Shown one piece after another: positions 34,407-48,175 of a stretch of 64,000 bases of DNA. Source of the stretch: Hymenochaete sp. R1 (taxonomy: Eukaryota > Basidiomycota > Agaricomycetes > Hymenochaetales > Hymenochaetaceae); assembly GCA_019400425.1 (NCBI GenBank), contig JAFREE010000113.1, positions 16,458-80,457 on the forward strand, given 5' to 3'. The notes beneath the pieces were generated by a model. That model did not search any database. It was not told the DNA's origin and saw only the letters and a program-made list of their open reading frames with translations. The position numbers and the translations under genes are program-made. Every line of letters starts with the position of its first letter. The first letter of the stretch is position 1.

Positions 34407-37400
34407 TCACTCTTCTTCTTCCTCTTCCTCCTCGATGATCTTCGTCGGACCCCTAAATGCCGGGGCCCCGCTCCTCCCAGACCCAGGTAACGCCCTTCGG
34501 TTCATCCTTCCTGCGTCCTGCAGTGACTGCACATCCTTCTGGCTGTGTCCGTGCCCGTGCGCATCAAACACACCATCGGTCCCCGGTAGTGGCGAATGTC
34601 CCGTCGTAGGCGAGTGGCCGGATTTCGATGCATTCCGAGCATTACTGCCGCCTCCACCGCTTGCTTTGCGTCCGCCATGACTGTGACCAGAACTGCCTCG
34701 TCCTCTCGGTGCGGGAGACGACTGCATCGCCGTGGGAAGCTCGAAGTTCTGTTTTAGCGTCGAGTTCACAGGGCCGGTGGTCACACCCACGCCTGTCCCA
34801 CTCGCCAGCTGACCCAGACCACCTGCGAACGTGGGGAAGTCATCCTCGTCCTCATCTACCCACTCGTCCTCGTCTCCCAAGTTGATCGTCTGACTCCCGA
34901 CACCACTCCCGTTGTTACCCTTGTGTCCGCCAGAGAAAACATCTCTGATCGTCGTGTGCGAGTCCGGAGCGGGTGAGATCGCAAGGACTTCAACGGGGAA
35001 CTGCGTAGATCGTGAACGCCAGCCCGGCGGCTCCGTACCCCACGACTTCTTCCAACTCGTGCGAGACACGGAGCGCGTGAGCGTCGCGGCGGCGCTTATG
35101 CCTCCCATGCTTTGGGAATAGGATCCCGAGCTAGACCCATGATGGTGTCGTCGCTGGACGTTAAGTTTAAGAGAGTTGGACCGCCGCGGGGTGAGCCCAT
35201 TCCCGTGACTGTAGTCCTCGAACGCACGGTTATAGTAGGAAAGCGGCGAGCCTGTTCGTGCGTTGCCAATCTCGGCATCGGATGCGTCATAGAATGACCC
35301 TGGGCGGGAAGACTGGATGGAGGATGTAGCAGAATTGGAGCGGACATGCCGCGGTCGAGGCGTGCTCGTCGAGCCCTTTGAGTGTCGCACGTTCCTCACG
35401 GCGCGCGTTGACGACGACGAGCCGGCTCGGTGATGATTTGGATTTTGTGGAGTGTGGTATTTGGCGTGGAGGGGTGAGGCTGCACGCGCACCCATACGAG
35501 CTGTTGATCCTGTTGAGCCGAAAGATGTGGATTTCTTGTGCCGAACCTGAGCATGCATGTTGTAGCTGTGTATTGATGATGGCCTCGAGCTGCTTGGATC
35601 GCTCTTCTTCCTCGAGACGCCAGCTCCACCCTCCCTTTCGTTGAGTATATGACTATGCATCCCTGGACCGTCCAAAACCATCTTCTGCATCGACGCAGCA
35701 CTGCTTCGACGTGAGTTAACACTGCTTGAACGCCTGCTTGACACCGAGACTCGTTTCGACCGGGCTTTATAACCGCCTCTTCCGCGCCTGAAGCTTGTGC
35801 GAGTATTGTTACCAGTTGTCGGAGAGGCCGGGATCGTCGCGAGATTGGACCCAGAAGCTGTTGGAGGCGGATGCGGTGCCTTCCGTTTGTTTTTACGCTC
35901 CTCGTTGAACCACATCCGGAAAGTGTGCAATAAGCTATTGCGATTTCGATTTTGAAGAGAGGCGTTAGGTTGTTGGTGCTTGCCCTCATCGGTCTCGTGT
36001 AGTCCATTGGAGGATGCAAAGGTATTTGAAGGTGTTAATCCAACATCGAAAGTAGATGAACGGGCGACGGGCGTAGGCATCACCCATGGGGAGGCATTGC
36101 TAAGGTCGGAAGCGTTCGCCGTACGATCTGGTGTCGAAGGGACGTGGATGTTGAGCGGCACGTCTTTCACGGGTTTCAGTGGTGGGGACTTCGTCAGCCT
36201 CGCGTGTCCATGACTGCTCTTTGAATATGAATTCGACTCATTCGTTGAGCTACTCGCGCGCTCCTTCTCTTTATCCTTTTCTTTATCCTTGTCCTTCTCG
36301 TCCTTTTCCTTTGAGCTTTCGATTGATTTCTCCTTGACCCCTTCGTTTGACTTCTTCCGGACAAGGCCGGCAGCTTCGAGTGCCGCAGTCGTTGCCCGTT
36401 GGACTATACTGACACTCCCTGAACGAGGCTTTCCGCTGCTCCGCCCTTTCGATCCTAAATTGTTTTCTTTGTCCTTGCCACTGGGCGTAGATGGTGTTGA
36501 CTTAACAGAGTTAGAAGCGGGGACGGATGCTTCTGAAGTCGGTGTTGGCGATAACATCGATCGGGGTGACTTTGAGCGAGGTGGTGTTATTGGAGGAGAG
36601 TTCGATGAATCTTGTTGTTTGGGCTGTCTAGAAGTATCGAAAGTTGCTGGTACTGTGGGCGTGGCTGGTATGAGGGATAGTTCAGGTGCCGAGTTCGCCT
36701 GGTCGATCGTCCTCATGATGTTTTCAACAGCTGGTGAGTCGGGGAATCCAGGCGAAGGGTTTGCGCTGAATCCGTACTCAATCTCAGTATCTGCCTCAGT
36801 GTCGGCGTCGCGTTGCAACCCGTCAGCTGAATTGGTAACAGACTCCTTCGGCTTCGTGAAGGCAGCCTCAAGCGCCTTCTTTTCCGCCTTTCGTTTCAGC
36901 ATCCACCAAATCGCCCCACTCGCGTCACAAGCATCGCTCAGCACGCTATGTACCATTTGGCCGATATCGAATCCAAGGGTATTAAGGTTATTAAGGAGTT
37001 GGCGTTCGAGAGTAGTGGAGAATAGAAGAGGTGCGGGTGTGCTGAGAAGGGTTGCATAGTCCTGTGGAGGGACGTGGAAAGACGGGCCATGTGTATCGGT
37101 TACGGGCGAGGATGGCGGGGAGAGTTGAGAGGAGACAGATCGCCGTTTTGTCCGAGCAGGAGTACGGACGGGGAATGACGATGGTGGCACGGATGGAGAT
37201 GATTCACGGTGTCGAGCAGGTGAAGCGTCGTTCGACCGCGGCTGGGATGAAGATCGTGATGCTTCGCCTTGACGAGAGACATCGGAGGATGAAGCCAGAA
37301 AAACATCCTCATCAAGTAACTTAGCTTTCCGTTCTTTAAGTTTTGAAGTTGTATTGGAACGCTTTCGGGTAGTAGGGTCCAAGAGCTCGAGTTTCTTGTG

Positions 37401-38697
37401 CTTCTTCTGCCGGATCGTGCCTTCGCTGTTGTTACTCAGGAAGCTGACGTCGTCAATGCCAGAAGGGTTATCGGGCTGATCCGGATGATGAAGCTCGGAG
37501 GCGGCGGAGTGGAAGCTTGATTCCGATGTAGAGGGTGAAGGCAGGTGCTGCACGCTTTCCGAAGGCACGTCGAGAGCCTCATCGCCGGCTGCAGGTTTGG
37601 TGGAACATGTGAACCATGCGTGTGCAAGGATTTGAGTGATCGTTAGTCGTTTCGAGGGTTCGTAGTGTAATATGTTACGGATCAGGTCTCGCGCATCTGT
37701 GAAGAGACGACGAAGCGTGGTAAGTAAGTGCTTGTGCGAAAGTAGCCTTTTATCATATCTACTATACCTTCCGAAAGCCAATCAGGCATCTCAAAATCTC
37801 CAAGTATGATCTTTTCGCGCATGATGGCCTCATCATCGTCATCAAAGGGCAATGAACCCGTCAAAAGGCAATGCAAGATGATACCTAGAGACCAAATATC
37901 CACTTCTGCACGCACGATATGCAGCAAAACACGAGGTTCGTGAGCATCCTGGCGAGGGTGCGTGCAAGGCGTGAAAAATGACATCACCCACCTGGACCCA
38001 GGTACTTTCTCGCCATCAACATTTCCGGTGCGGCATAACCGGTCGTCCCGCAATACGTATCGAGAAGCGCACCCCGCTCGTACTCTCTTGTGAATCCAAA
38101 GTCACCGAGCTTGACGCGGCAGCGCTCATCAAGGAGGACGTTCTCGAGTTTGAGGTCGCGATGGACGACACCCTTGTCGTGTATGTAGCCGACGGAGAGG
38201 CAGAGCTGGCCGAAAATGATGCGAGATTCGTCCTCGGTAAGACGCCCTTTTTCTGCGAGGTAGTCAAAGAGCTCGCCGCCGGAGCAAAGCTCAGTGACGA
38301 GCCAGATATGAGACTCGGTCGCGATGACCTCGTAGAGTTTGGTGACGTGCGGATGGTGCAGCCGGCGATGGTGGTGGATCTCTCTGGTCAGAGCGGCGGA
38401 CATCTCCTTTGGTATTTGCTTGATGGCGACCCGGGTTGAGGTGAGTCTGTGCGTGCCGAGCCTGACGGTGCCATATGTACCTGCGGATGCAGATATACCG
38501 CGTCAGAATGATGGAGGAGAGCAATACGAACAAAACTGGCTACCTTCTCCAATGACTCTGCCAAGGGTGTAGTTGCCTATGATCTTGATCTTGTTGGAGG
38601 AGAGTTCCTTCCCGAGCTCGTTGTAGGCATTGGTGAGCTGAGCCTTATGGTTCTGGGAGGAGGACGCGGAGTGTTTGTGACCCTGATTGTTAGACAT
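34407..38697 (-). CDS. Ser/Thr protein kinase (CAMK-like) with very long disordered tail
   Basis: Exons 38697-38544, 38480-37992, 37905-37768 and 37696-34407 join in frame to 1305 residues. The kinase domain spans about residues 40-290. The Gly loop is GRVIGEGTYGTVRLG (across an intron) and the ATP Lys is in RVAIKQIP. The catalytic loop is VVHRDLKLENVLLDE, the Mg motif KLGDFGFT, the activation end CGTTGYAAPEML, and IWSLGIILHCLLTGSLPF follows. These features place it near Kin4/AMPK-type CAMK kinases. The remaining 1000 or so residues are Ser/Pro/Arg-rich and probably disordered. They contain a Lys/Glu block (EKDEKDKDKEKDKEKER) and end in a run of Glu. The start ATG at 38697 is preferred; the frame upstream opens only at TTG. 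Divergent from ASE1. Confidence 0.9.
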
Positions 38698-38924
38698 GGA
38701 AGCATATACAACAAGGGAATGGCACAGGCGCAAGCGCCTTGAGAGGGTATTATCTAGAGCGTGAAGAGCAGGTGGTAGTCGATGTCGAGGACGTCAGCGA
38801 AGGCGGCGGCGACGTTGACGGCGATGAGCAGGGGAGAAGCAAGGGAGTGTAGGTGAGGGAGGTGAGGGAAGTGAGCAAGGAAAGTTGAAGGAAATCGCCA
38901 AGCGTCGTCGGGTCGGGAAAGGGT

Positions 38925-38964
38925 CACGTGTTCAATTTACCGCAGAGGTTCGCGTTCAACGCGT
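38925..38964. promoter_or_regulatory. CACGTG and ACGCGT motifs in the kinase/ASE1 divergent promoter
   Basis: CACGTG at 38925-38930 and ACGCGT at 38959-38964 lie in the 380-base gap shared by the kinase (38697, minus) and ASE1 (39078, plus). ACGCGT is the MluI cell-cycle box bound by MBF in yeasts. Function here is inferred. Confidence 0.4.
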
Positions 38965-39077
38965 CCCGCCATCCTGCTCAAACGACGACCACGACAAGAA
39001 AGGACAACGGACAACGACGACGACGACCAGTAGCATTGAATAAAGCGATAAAGGGAGCTAACCCTTTTACAAGCACG

Positions 39078-41866
39078 ATGAGCTCGTCATCCCCAAAGTC
39101 ATCTTCATCGCACACTCCATTCACAATACCAACCCTCCTCTCTTCCCTCCACCAACAACTCCAAGAGCAGACAAGCCTCCTCCCAACCCTTCACGCACAA
39201 CTGGGCTTGCCAGAATCTGCACTTAGTGATGAGCTATCATCGCTGCACCAACGATTAACAACGTGCGTAGAGGAGCAAATAGAACACCGCCGCGAGGATG
39301 TTGATAACTGGATGAAGAAGTGCGATGTCATCGAAAAGGAATGTTTGCGATACAACAAAGCGCTAGGTGGTCATACTAAGGCTCTGAGTACTAGCCTGGG
39401 AGAGCTCAAGAAACAAAAGGCTCTTCCTGTCAGACACGAAATGCTCAACCAGCATCTGGAGAAGCTGGATCATGTGCGTGATTTCATTGCTTCTGTGCCG
39501 TTTATATTCAACATCGTTTTCTTTGTAGTTATACAAAACGAAACTGGAACAGCTTTCAAATCTCATGAATCGTATCAACTCTCTATCGCGGACAGTCGGC
39601 CCTGATTTCTTTTCCGTGGACGTGTCCGAACCTCCTCCGACCTATGGGGAAGCAGCCTTGGATGAGAAGGCTCTACGAGACGTTACGCCCGAAAAGTTCT
39701 CGAAACTGGAGAAGGAATGTGCCAGGGCGAGGAGTGAAATAGTGAGTTTCAACTTTCTTTAGTTCATCCAAATTGCGCATTAATTGTTTCGTAGACACGC
39801 CGCCTCCAACAACTATCAGCCACATTCCTTCAGATGGATTGGCTTTACCAGGAGCTAGCCATTACCCCTCCGTCTGAGTTTGATGGAATCGAAGAATCCG
39901 ATCCCTTCGCACCTTCCTCGTCAACTCTGAAAGTACCACCTTCCCGTACCTCAGCTATCGACGACGACCCTTTCACGTCTTCCGCCTCCACGCCCACTCC
40001 CTGTCCACGCGGAAAACGCAGTGGCTCCTCCCTTCTCACTAAGGATATTGATGATGACTCTGAAGCTAACGAATCTTTACCTACGTACCGGCGTATCTAC
40101 GCCAACTTTATCGCACGAATGGATGAGCTCGAGGCCGAGGGAAAGGATCTCGACGCGCACGCCCATCTTGGCCTTCACGGCGTCGACCCGACACCGGGCC
40201 TCCTTGCCTGGGCGCACGAGACCGTCACTGCACTTTCCGATACCAAGACACGGAGGGAGACGTATATACAGGCGCTGTACGACCAGTTGGAGGGACTCTG
40301 GCGGCGGCTTGGTGTTGCAGACGACGATATTGACGAGTTTGTGGAAAGGTGGAGGGGGACTGGGGAGGAGAGCGTTAAGGCGTATGAGGAGGAATGTGAG
40401 CGGATGTGTGAGGTGAGGGCGAAGAGTTTAGGCGTGTTTGTGGGGAATGCGCGGGACGAGATTGAGGCGCTCTGGGAGGAGTTGATGGTTGGAGATATGG
40501 AGAGACGAGAGTTTGCAGCATTCTCGGACGGTGAGACGTCTTCTTTTCTACTACGTTCTGCTTCATGTGTTGAATCGTTCGGCCACAGACGAATTCACGG
40601 AAGATCTCCTGACAATGCATGAAGATGAGATCCGCAGGCTGAAAGAGGAACGCAAGTCCAAGGCACCCATCCTTGTCAGCCTTCGGAAGTACTTTGAGAT
40701 CTGCGATGGCGAAAAGGAGCTCGCGGCTGCTGCGCAGGACCAAAGTCGGTTATTGGGACGAGGCCCTCGAGATCCGGGACGGCTGCTCAGGGAAGAGAAG
40801 ATGCGGAAAAGAGTGAAGAGGGAGAAACCGAAGGTAAGTTGATCATGTTTCCTTATTTCTTGCTGTTAATCTCATTTTATCCTAGCTGGAACAAGAACTC
40901 ATGATGTCCATCCCAACCTGGGAAGAAGAGGAAGGCAGGCCCTTCCTCGTCAACGACGAACGCGTTCTTGAAGTGCTCGAAAGCATGGGTGCATCCGCCT
41001 CCTCGTCCAAACAACCAAAACCACGAGCAGGCTCCGTCCCTCCCGCACGAACAGGCAACCCCGCCCCCCGAAGCACGAGCTCCGATTCCAATCCAGGTCC
41101 CCAAATCGGAGGAGGTAACGCAAACCAGGGAACGGCAAATAAGAGACAACGGGTGATCTCGACGACGTCCGGCCGGCCGGTGTCGAAGAGTCGGGCGGTG
41201 TCGAGCAGCAGCACGGAGCAGGACGAGCGAGGTGGGTTGTTTCATCGTGCACCCTTTGGAAGTCGGTCGGGAGCACTCAACGCGAGCTTGTCATCCTCTT
41301 CGACGACTTCGACGACGATGACGATGATGTCCTCATTAGGGTTAGGATACGACGTTTCTGGGCCGATGACGGCGACGAGGACGACGATACAGAAACGGAC
41401 GGCGAGGACGCCGAGCGTGTCGTATGCGAATGCGAATGGGAGTGGTGGGAGAAGTCGTGCGGTGTCGACGTTACCGCGACCTGCGAGCGCTGCGAGTCGG
41501 ACGCGGCCCACACCTACAGCGACAACGGCAACGACGCCTGGAACAGGCCTAGGGAAGAAACCGACGGGATTGGGGTACGGAGGTACGGCCTCGACGCAGA
41601 AGGGCAGAGCGGTGAGCGCGTCGGCGGCTGTTATCAACCGGTCCGCTGGGGTGGTGGGGTCGCGCGCGGTGGGGAGGGCCACGACGTCGCATTCTAAGAG
41701 TGGGTTTGGGGTGAATGGGAGGGGTGCGGGAGTGGGAGTGGGGAAGACGAAGCTGGTGCCGGCGAGGAATACGAGAAGGGAGAGTTTCAGACCGAGGCCG
41801 AGTGTGTTGGATATGCCGCGGTATGTTGGAGGTGGGGGTGGGGAGATGTCGGAGGACGACTATTGA
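39078..41866 (+). CDS. ASE1: Anaphase spindle midzone protein ASE1/MAP65/PRC1
   Basis: Cross-links antiparallel microtubules in the spindle midzone. Exons 39078-39473, 39529-39741, 39795-40530, 40589-40833 and 40886-41866 give 856 residues. The N-terminal half is coiled coil and helical (LLPTLHAQLGLPESALSDEL, LYKTKLEQLSNLMNRINSL). The microtubule-binding spectrin-like domain is near residues 450-540. It carries the family pattern ILVSLRKYFEICDGEKELAA, DQSRLLGRGPRDPGRLLREE and KMRKRVKREKPKLEQELM. The C-terminal 300 residues are Ser/Thr/Arg/Gly-rich, disordered and basic, with many SP/TP sites, as expected for cell-cycle-regulated MAP65 tails. The GTG 150 bases upstream in frame was rejected as a start. 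Confidence 0.92.
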
Positions 41867-42915
41867 GCGATGAGGACAGGGTTCTTTTTTTCTTTCTTTC
41901 CCTTTCTCTTTTTTTTTCTGTTCGTTTATTGTTTTGATTCCTTGGGTTGATACTTCTCTGCTTTCTCCCGTCTTTCATTTATATGCTTATCCTCGTTCTT
42001 TTTACCTCTGGGCCCGTTTTCATGAATTCAAGTTCACAATGGTTCCACTCTCTTTCCATGCCTATGCCTATGCATATCTCACGCCTTCTACGATTCTTTT
42101 TTTCTTCTTCGATTACTTGACGTTCGATACTTGTTTCAGTTTTCTGGAATGATTTCTACCTTCCGTTCTGTTTTCTTTTCGCACTATCGGTATATCATAT
42201 ATTGATGCTGGTAGTCGATGTTGTTTTCAGTAGCAAGTAGCTTACATTTTACTCTTTTTTTCGTAGTGCTGGTGGTGGTGGTAAATGTGTATGATCAGCC
42301 GTTATCTTTGCGTTTCTCTTCTATCTACCATCTATCACTTCAAAGTCAATAGGGAGCGAAGAATTTCGAGAGCTTTAGGCACGGTATGTATCATTAGGTT
42401 CCCTGACGATGAATGCACGCAGCTTACAATATAGGGATGGGTTTGAGGGCGATTATATTATGAGTACAGGGTTGAAAGGTGGATCAACAGGTTATCAGAT
42501 GGAGGATGGTTATGGGTTTCATTAAGACGACGAAGGAAACAAAACAAAACAGAAGTAGAACCGTGGAGGCAATCGTGAGACGGGTACCATACAGAAGGCG
42601 TAGATCAGAATGGGATGGGGGAGTCAGTCCAAGCGGATGATGATTAGGAGGAGGTAGGCGTAAGGTGATCGTGATCGTGATTCCGCTACTCGTGAAATGA
42701 AATGAAATGAACTGGAAAAAAATGAAAAGGGGACGAAAGGTTCGCTGCTTTTCTCTCCCCGTTGGAGGTGATTAATAGATGGAATGCGGAGTGGGAACAT
42801 CAGCTTGACTTGCGGGACGGCCCTGCGATGCCGTACGAAGTTCGAAGCTCCGCACGCGTACCAGAGAAGACGCCCCGCAGGGAGAGGGAAAGGGGGATGG
42901 ACTTCACGGCATCCC
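41867..42915. other. Convergent 3' region of ASE1 and the small gene at 42916
   Basis: Very T-rich just after the ASE1 stop (41884-41935), typical 3' UTR. A simple GGT/TGG run is at about 42271-42285. No gene is supported. The minus-strand frame that extends to 42624 is intron or UTR read-through of the gene ending at 42916. Confidence 0.45.
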
Positions 42916-43394
42916 TCACGCAGTCCCGCTGTTAAGCTCCGCAGCACGCAGTCGCTGCTGCTCACGGCTCTGTAAACATTTTCAGATCCGATATCTACCC
43001 AAGCAAGGAAGAAAGGAATGAACGTACAGGCACTTCGGCATTCTGGAACGCAGCTTGGGTCTCTGCATTGGGGATGACGGGGCCGGGCGTGGAGTGGACT
43101 GCGCTTGCGGGGTCGCGGGCTGACTGGAGGCCGCCCCCTAAGCCGGAGCCGGAGTCCATGCCGGGCTGTTGGAGGTCTGCGGGGTTGTTCGTTTTCTACG
43201 ATGACGATGACAGAAGTTAGAATGGGTAGTGATGATGATGATGATGATGAGAAGGGAGAACGTACGGCTGGGTGAGGTTGGATGGAGTACGTCGGTTCGC
43301 TGGAGGGTGTGCCCTGGTTCTGGCCCTGTGAGGGCGACTTGTTGTGCGACTTTCTGGAGGAGAGCTTGCTCCTGACTTTGCTGATGAAGGACAT
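42916..43394 (-). CDS. Small polar hypothetical protein (116 aa)
   Basis: Exons 43394-43266, 43195-43028 and 42969-42916 join at phase 0 with GTACGT donors. The N-terminus MSFISKVRSKLSSRKSHNKS is a short amphipathic basic helix that could touch membranes. The middle is Gly/Ser/Pro-rich (GMDSGSGLGGGLQSARDP). The end is SREQQRLRAAELNSGTA. There are no Cys or Trp. I do not recognise it; the composition recalls small stress-responsive fungal proteins, but that is only an impression. A TATAAG lies 119 bases upstream (43513-43518), and a GAT/ATG trinucleotide run occupies intron 1 near 43231-43250. Confidence 0.65.
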
Positions 43395-43512
43395 GATGGT
43401 TGTGGGTGTTAGAGAAGGTAGGGAGGATGGGTAGTGGACGATGAGGGTGGGTGTATGCTATGTGTGTGGATTTGGGGTGAAGTGAGGGTGCGGACTCAGG
43501 ACTGGGAGAGGT

Positions 43513-43518
43513 CTTATA
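43513..43518 (-). promoter_or_regulatory. TATA-like box of the small gene
   Basis: The minus strand reads ATATAAGACC about 120 bases upstream of ATG 43394. Confidence 0.4.
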
Positions 43519-44024
43519 TGCGGATTGTGGAATGAAAGGACTGCTCGTCGTATGTTCGTGCAAACTCGGAGTCGGAGTGACTCAAGTGGTGAGGTGAAGT
43601 GAAGGGCGCTGACGTCATTCATTTGGCTGCGCATATACTTAGCTTACCTACTCTGCACTGCAAACACTGCGTATCAATATTTGTTGCCTGCGCTCTGCTG
43701 TACACCAAGTAAGTGACGATATTCTAAGCCGGCTCACAATTTACGCAGTGCATAAAAGGGGAAAGGCTTCCATTTCAGCGTCAAAGAGGCGCTCGCTTTC
43801 GCTTTCGTTAATACAAATCAGAAATTTCAGTTCAACTTCAATCTTCGGAACTGCACAATCAGGGGAATCGGGAGGATGAATTCGATTCGGCTCGGGGTGA
43901 CTAGGAAAAGGAAGACGAAAAGAGAAAAAAGAGAGAAGAGGAGAATAATAGCGGCGACGGTAAGAAGTCATGTCTTTGAACACGAAGGGACGGCCTCCTT
44001 TCCATAGCTTCGCCCCGCATGCGC
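43519..44024. other. Promoter of the small gene and 3' flank of calmodulin
   Basis: No gene seen. The open minus-strand frame covering 43741-44124 reads through the last calmodulin exons in the wrong frame. Confidence 0.45.
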
Positions 44025-45141
<1,117 letters not shown>

Positions 45142-45824
45142 CGTGTGTTCGTTTGATTAGATGAGTATGCAGGGTAAGAGAAGTTGCTGGGAGAGTTGAG
45201 AGAAGGGGCAGTTGGCTTGGTGGTGGTCTGTGTACAAGAAGGGAGAGAGACGCGGACGACGTAGACAAGGGCATGGGCATGGGCTTTGGCCGCTGATCCC
45301 ATTTTGATCGTTCGCTCTGAGGTCTCTGATGGGTAGCAGCTCAGCCAGCATGGGCACATCACGCGCCTTTTTTGAAGCCGACGGCACAGTTAATTTCGTC
45401 CGAGTTCGCCATCTCTCTGGGTTTGTATTTTTGTGTTTTGTCTTTATTTTTTAAAAAAACGCGAGGGGCTTAAAGAGAGAGACTGGGGCTGGGGCTGAGA
45501 AGAGACAAAATAATAGGTGATAGACAAATTCCGTGCGAGAAAGACAAAAAATGAAAGTTACAGGGAGAAAGGACAACAACGGATTGATCATTGAGAATAT
45601 CGTAAATTCTGAGTCTGAGAGTGTCGGCCAGTAGATTCTACCTGGGACTCAGTGGAGAAGGGAGGGAATCTGCGCTCGGTTTCGTACAGTAGCATCATTC
45701 GTAAATGTAGCAGTAGCAGTAGTTCAACCACACAACCGCTTTCTTATTCGTAAACCCAATCATACCCACCTCAACCTTTTCTTTTTCTTCATCCATGCGA
45801 AACGTCGACCACCTCACTCGTCCC
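45142..45824. other. Calmodulin upstream region and 3' flank of WASP gene
   Basis: No gene supported. A minus-strand ATG at 45412 is followed by only a few sensible codons and lies upstream of the calmodulin start, so it could be a leader upstream ORF. Confidence 0.4.
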
Positions 45825-47738
45825 TCAGTCCCACTCCTCTTCATCATCCTCGTCATCACTATCACCCAACTTCTTATTCCGCTGTGTCAACGCAGCAGCA
45901 AGCGCAGCCGCCAAATCTCCACCTCCGCCCGCGCTCGCCGGTTCATCCGCTGCAGGAGGGGCAGGCGAAGGCGTCCCGCCGACACGCCCCGCGCCAGGCG
46001 TAACAGATTCCTTCGGCCCTTCCGTTTTGCGGAGAGTGTGCACACCTTTGCCTTGGATCGAGTCGAACAGCGCTGAGCGACCTCCTGCGGGTGAAGCTGA
46101 TGCAGCGGGAGGTGCAGGCGGTGGGGGTGGGGCGCCGGCTGGGGGAGGAGGCGGGGGAAGGGGTGCGCTTGATACTGCGAGAGGAGCTGGGGGAGGTGGA
46201 GGTGGTGGTGGAGCAGACGACACCGCTGGGGGAGGCGGGGGAGGTGGAGGAGCTGACGGAGCGCCGTTCGTGCGGGGAGGCGCAGGTGGCGGCGGCGGTG
46301 GTGCAGCAGCAACAGGTACTGGAGGACGAGCAGCTGGAGGCGGGGGTGGAGGTGCAGAAGTCGGAGCAGCGGGCGTTGCTCGACTCGGCGGTTGTGAGGG
46401 AGGAGGCGGGGGTGCCGCTGGAGGTGCGGGAGACTTCGACGGTGGGGGCGTTTCGGAGACGGGTGTTGAAGTGATAGACTGTACTGAGTCGGACTGCGTA
46501 TGTCCTCTGCGCGGCGGTGCTGGCGGTTTCTCTGATTTCTTTCCCCGGGTGGACGAAGGTGCAGGAGGTTTGGGTGCTTTCTTCGATGGAGATGGTGTCG
46601 CTGCTGCTATTGCCGCTGATGCACCGGACTTTGGAGGTGGTTGTTTCGGAGCCTGGGCGTCCCGGACGAAATCTTTGATAAAGTCCATGTTTTCTTGTAT
46701 GAGTTCGGCATCAACACCGTGAACCTGTAGTTGGGTAAGGAATGCCATCCAGGACGGGTCGACGTTATCGGACGTGAAGCCCTTCTCGGGATCGTAACCC
46801 ATGTGTGATACGTGCTTGAACGAGCCTGGTTGTGGGGCCGATATGAGCGATTTGAGGATTTTGCTGCCTTTGCTCTGTTTGGATTTTCTTTTGGCTTGTG
46901 TCGCTTTTGCTTTGCCTGGAAATCGCGGTCAGCAAGGGGATTGATGAATGGCTGAGAAATACAAAATCGTTTCGTCGCCTTATATGCTATGACGCAGGGC
47001 GTCTACTTGTCCGCCCGAGTTGCCAATTGCACCATTCAAGCGATTGGTGCTCTGGCAGAATAGAAAATGTCAAACAGTAGAGGCAACCTTGTGCATTGGG
47101 CGGTGCACAGGCGTCTTGTTCGTTATCGGTAATGACGAGTACATCATATATGCCCCGCTGAGGCCAGACAGAACGCCGCAAATCGCTCAATCATGCATCC
47201 ACAAGGAGCCAATAAGGCAAACGAGAAGGAAAGGAAGTAGCGCCGAGTAACGCAGACAAGAACATTTCAGACGACAAGTATAGGACCTACCAAGGGCGCT
47301 TCGTTTCTTCGTCACAACCTTCATGAACGAGCTCGCCTCGCTCTCGTCCGTATATACTAATCCGATCATGCAGTCCTACGTACAACGTCATAAGTACCTC
47401 GGCAGACTCGTTTCAGCTGCAAGGAGACCGCTCACGTCACCCGCAAACGAATGAAAGAATGGCCTGTCTTCATTGAGCGCGAAACCCTCGTAGAGTTCAT
47501 GTTCCCACAGAACCCCACGCGTGCCCTGGAGGTCGACAAGGCGGAAGTAATACAAACCACTATTTTTGTCCTTGACAAAGGCTAGGCCGCCCTGCTCGCC
47601 GGAGAACGTCCAGGAGTTGGGGTCTGGGTGAGCGTAGTAGATGCGGGCGACGGTGGCCATGAGGATCTTGTTGGTCGCGCTGAGGACGGACTTGACTCTG
47701 TTTTTCTCATCGGTGTTCATCGTTGATTGGAAGGGCAT
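45825..47738 (-). CDS. LAS17: WASP/Las17 actin nucleation-promoting factor
   Basis: Activates Arp2/3 at endocytic actin patches. Exons 47738-47436, 47375-47291 and 46915-45825 give 492 residues. The WH1 domain covers about residues 1-128 (MATVARIYYAHPDPNSWTFS, FRLVDLQGTRGVLWEHELYE). A basic stretch (KAKATQAKRKSKQSKGSK) precedes a CRIB-like motif, ISAPQPGSFKHVSHMGYD. A very long proline-rich region for profilin and SH3 proteins follows. A WH2 motif is next (RSALFDSIQGKGVHTLRK), then the central-acidic end (DSDDEDDEEEWD), whose Trp contacts Arp2/3. A CRIB-like motif is present, as in animal WASP and unlike budding yeast Las17, which lacks a clear GBD. Confidence 0.93.
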
Positions 47739-48175
47739 CGCACGCGCGAGAGGCGGAGAGCTGGGGGTGTCTGGACGATGAGCAGCGAAGGGAGGGAGGG
47801 GGTAAGATGATGGAGAAGGGGAGGGATGACCAGCGATTTTTGGGAGAGTCGGAGGGAGTCGTCGGTAGTAGCGTTAGCGGGCACGAGGATCGCTCGTTTC
47901 CTCCCCTTCCTCTTTTCGTCAAACTTTCCCAGGTGATATTCTTGCCAACAGATACAAGATACAAGTAACTGTAGCAATGCTCATGGCTCAAATGAGTCAA
48001 TATGAAGGACATTCACAATAATACAGATCATTTTGAGTTCAATATGGTCAAAAAGAATTCCGAGTGGTTGATTGAATAAAAAAATTAGGCATCAGTACTG
48101 TCAAAAATCAATCATGCGATAGAGATTGTTCTGCAAGACGGAATCTCTACGTTAACTAGCCTGATCATCCCTACT
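47739..48175. other. WASP upstream region and Elongin C 3' flank
   Basis: No gene seen. The AT-rich part (48000-48110) fits the 3' flank of the minus-strand Elongin C gene. Confidence 0.45.

Noticed and set aside
36289..37059. 256-codon open frame on the plus strand
   Set aside because: Antisense to the low-complexity tail exon of the kinase gene; no motif, no splice context.
41336..41346. TTAGGGTTAGG, resembling a fungal telomere repeat
   Set aside because: Fewer than two full units, inside the ASE1 coding sequence; chance codon usage.
43231..43250. GAT/ATG trinucleotide microsatellite
   Set aside because: Short, inside an intron of the small gene at 42916-43394; ordinary simple repeat.
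46027..46722. 231-codon Gly-rich open frame on the plus strand
   Set aside because: It is the antisense of the proline-rich region of WASP; CCN proline codons read as GGN on the other strand. The minus-strand frame carries WH1, CRIB-like and WH2 motifs.
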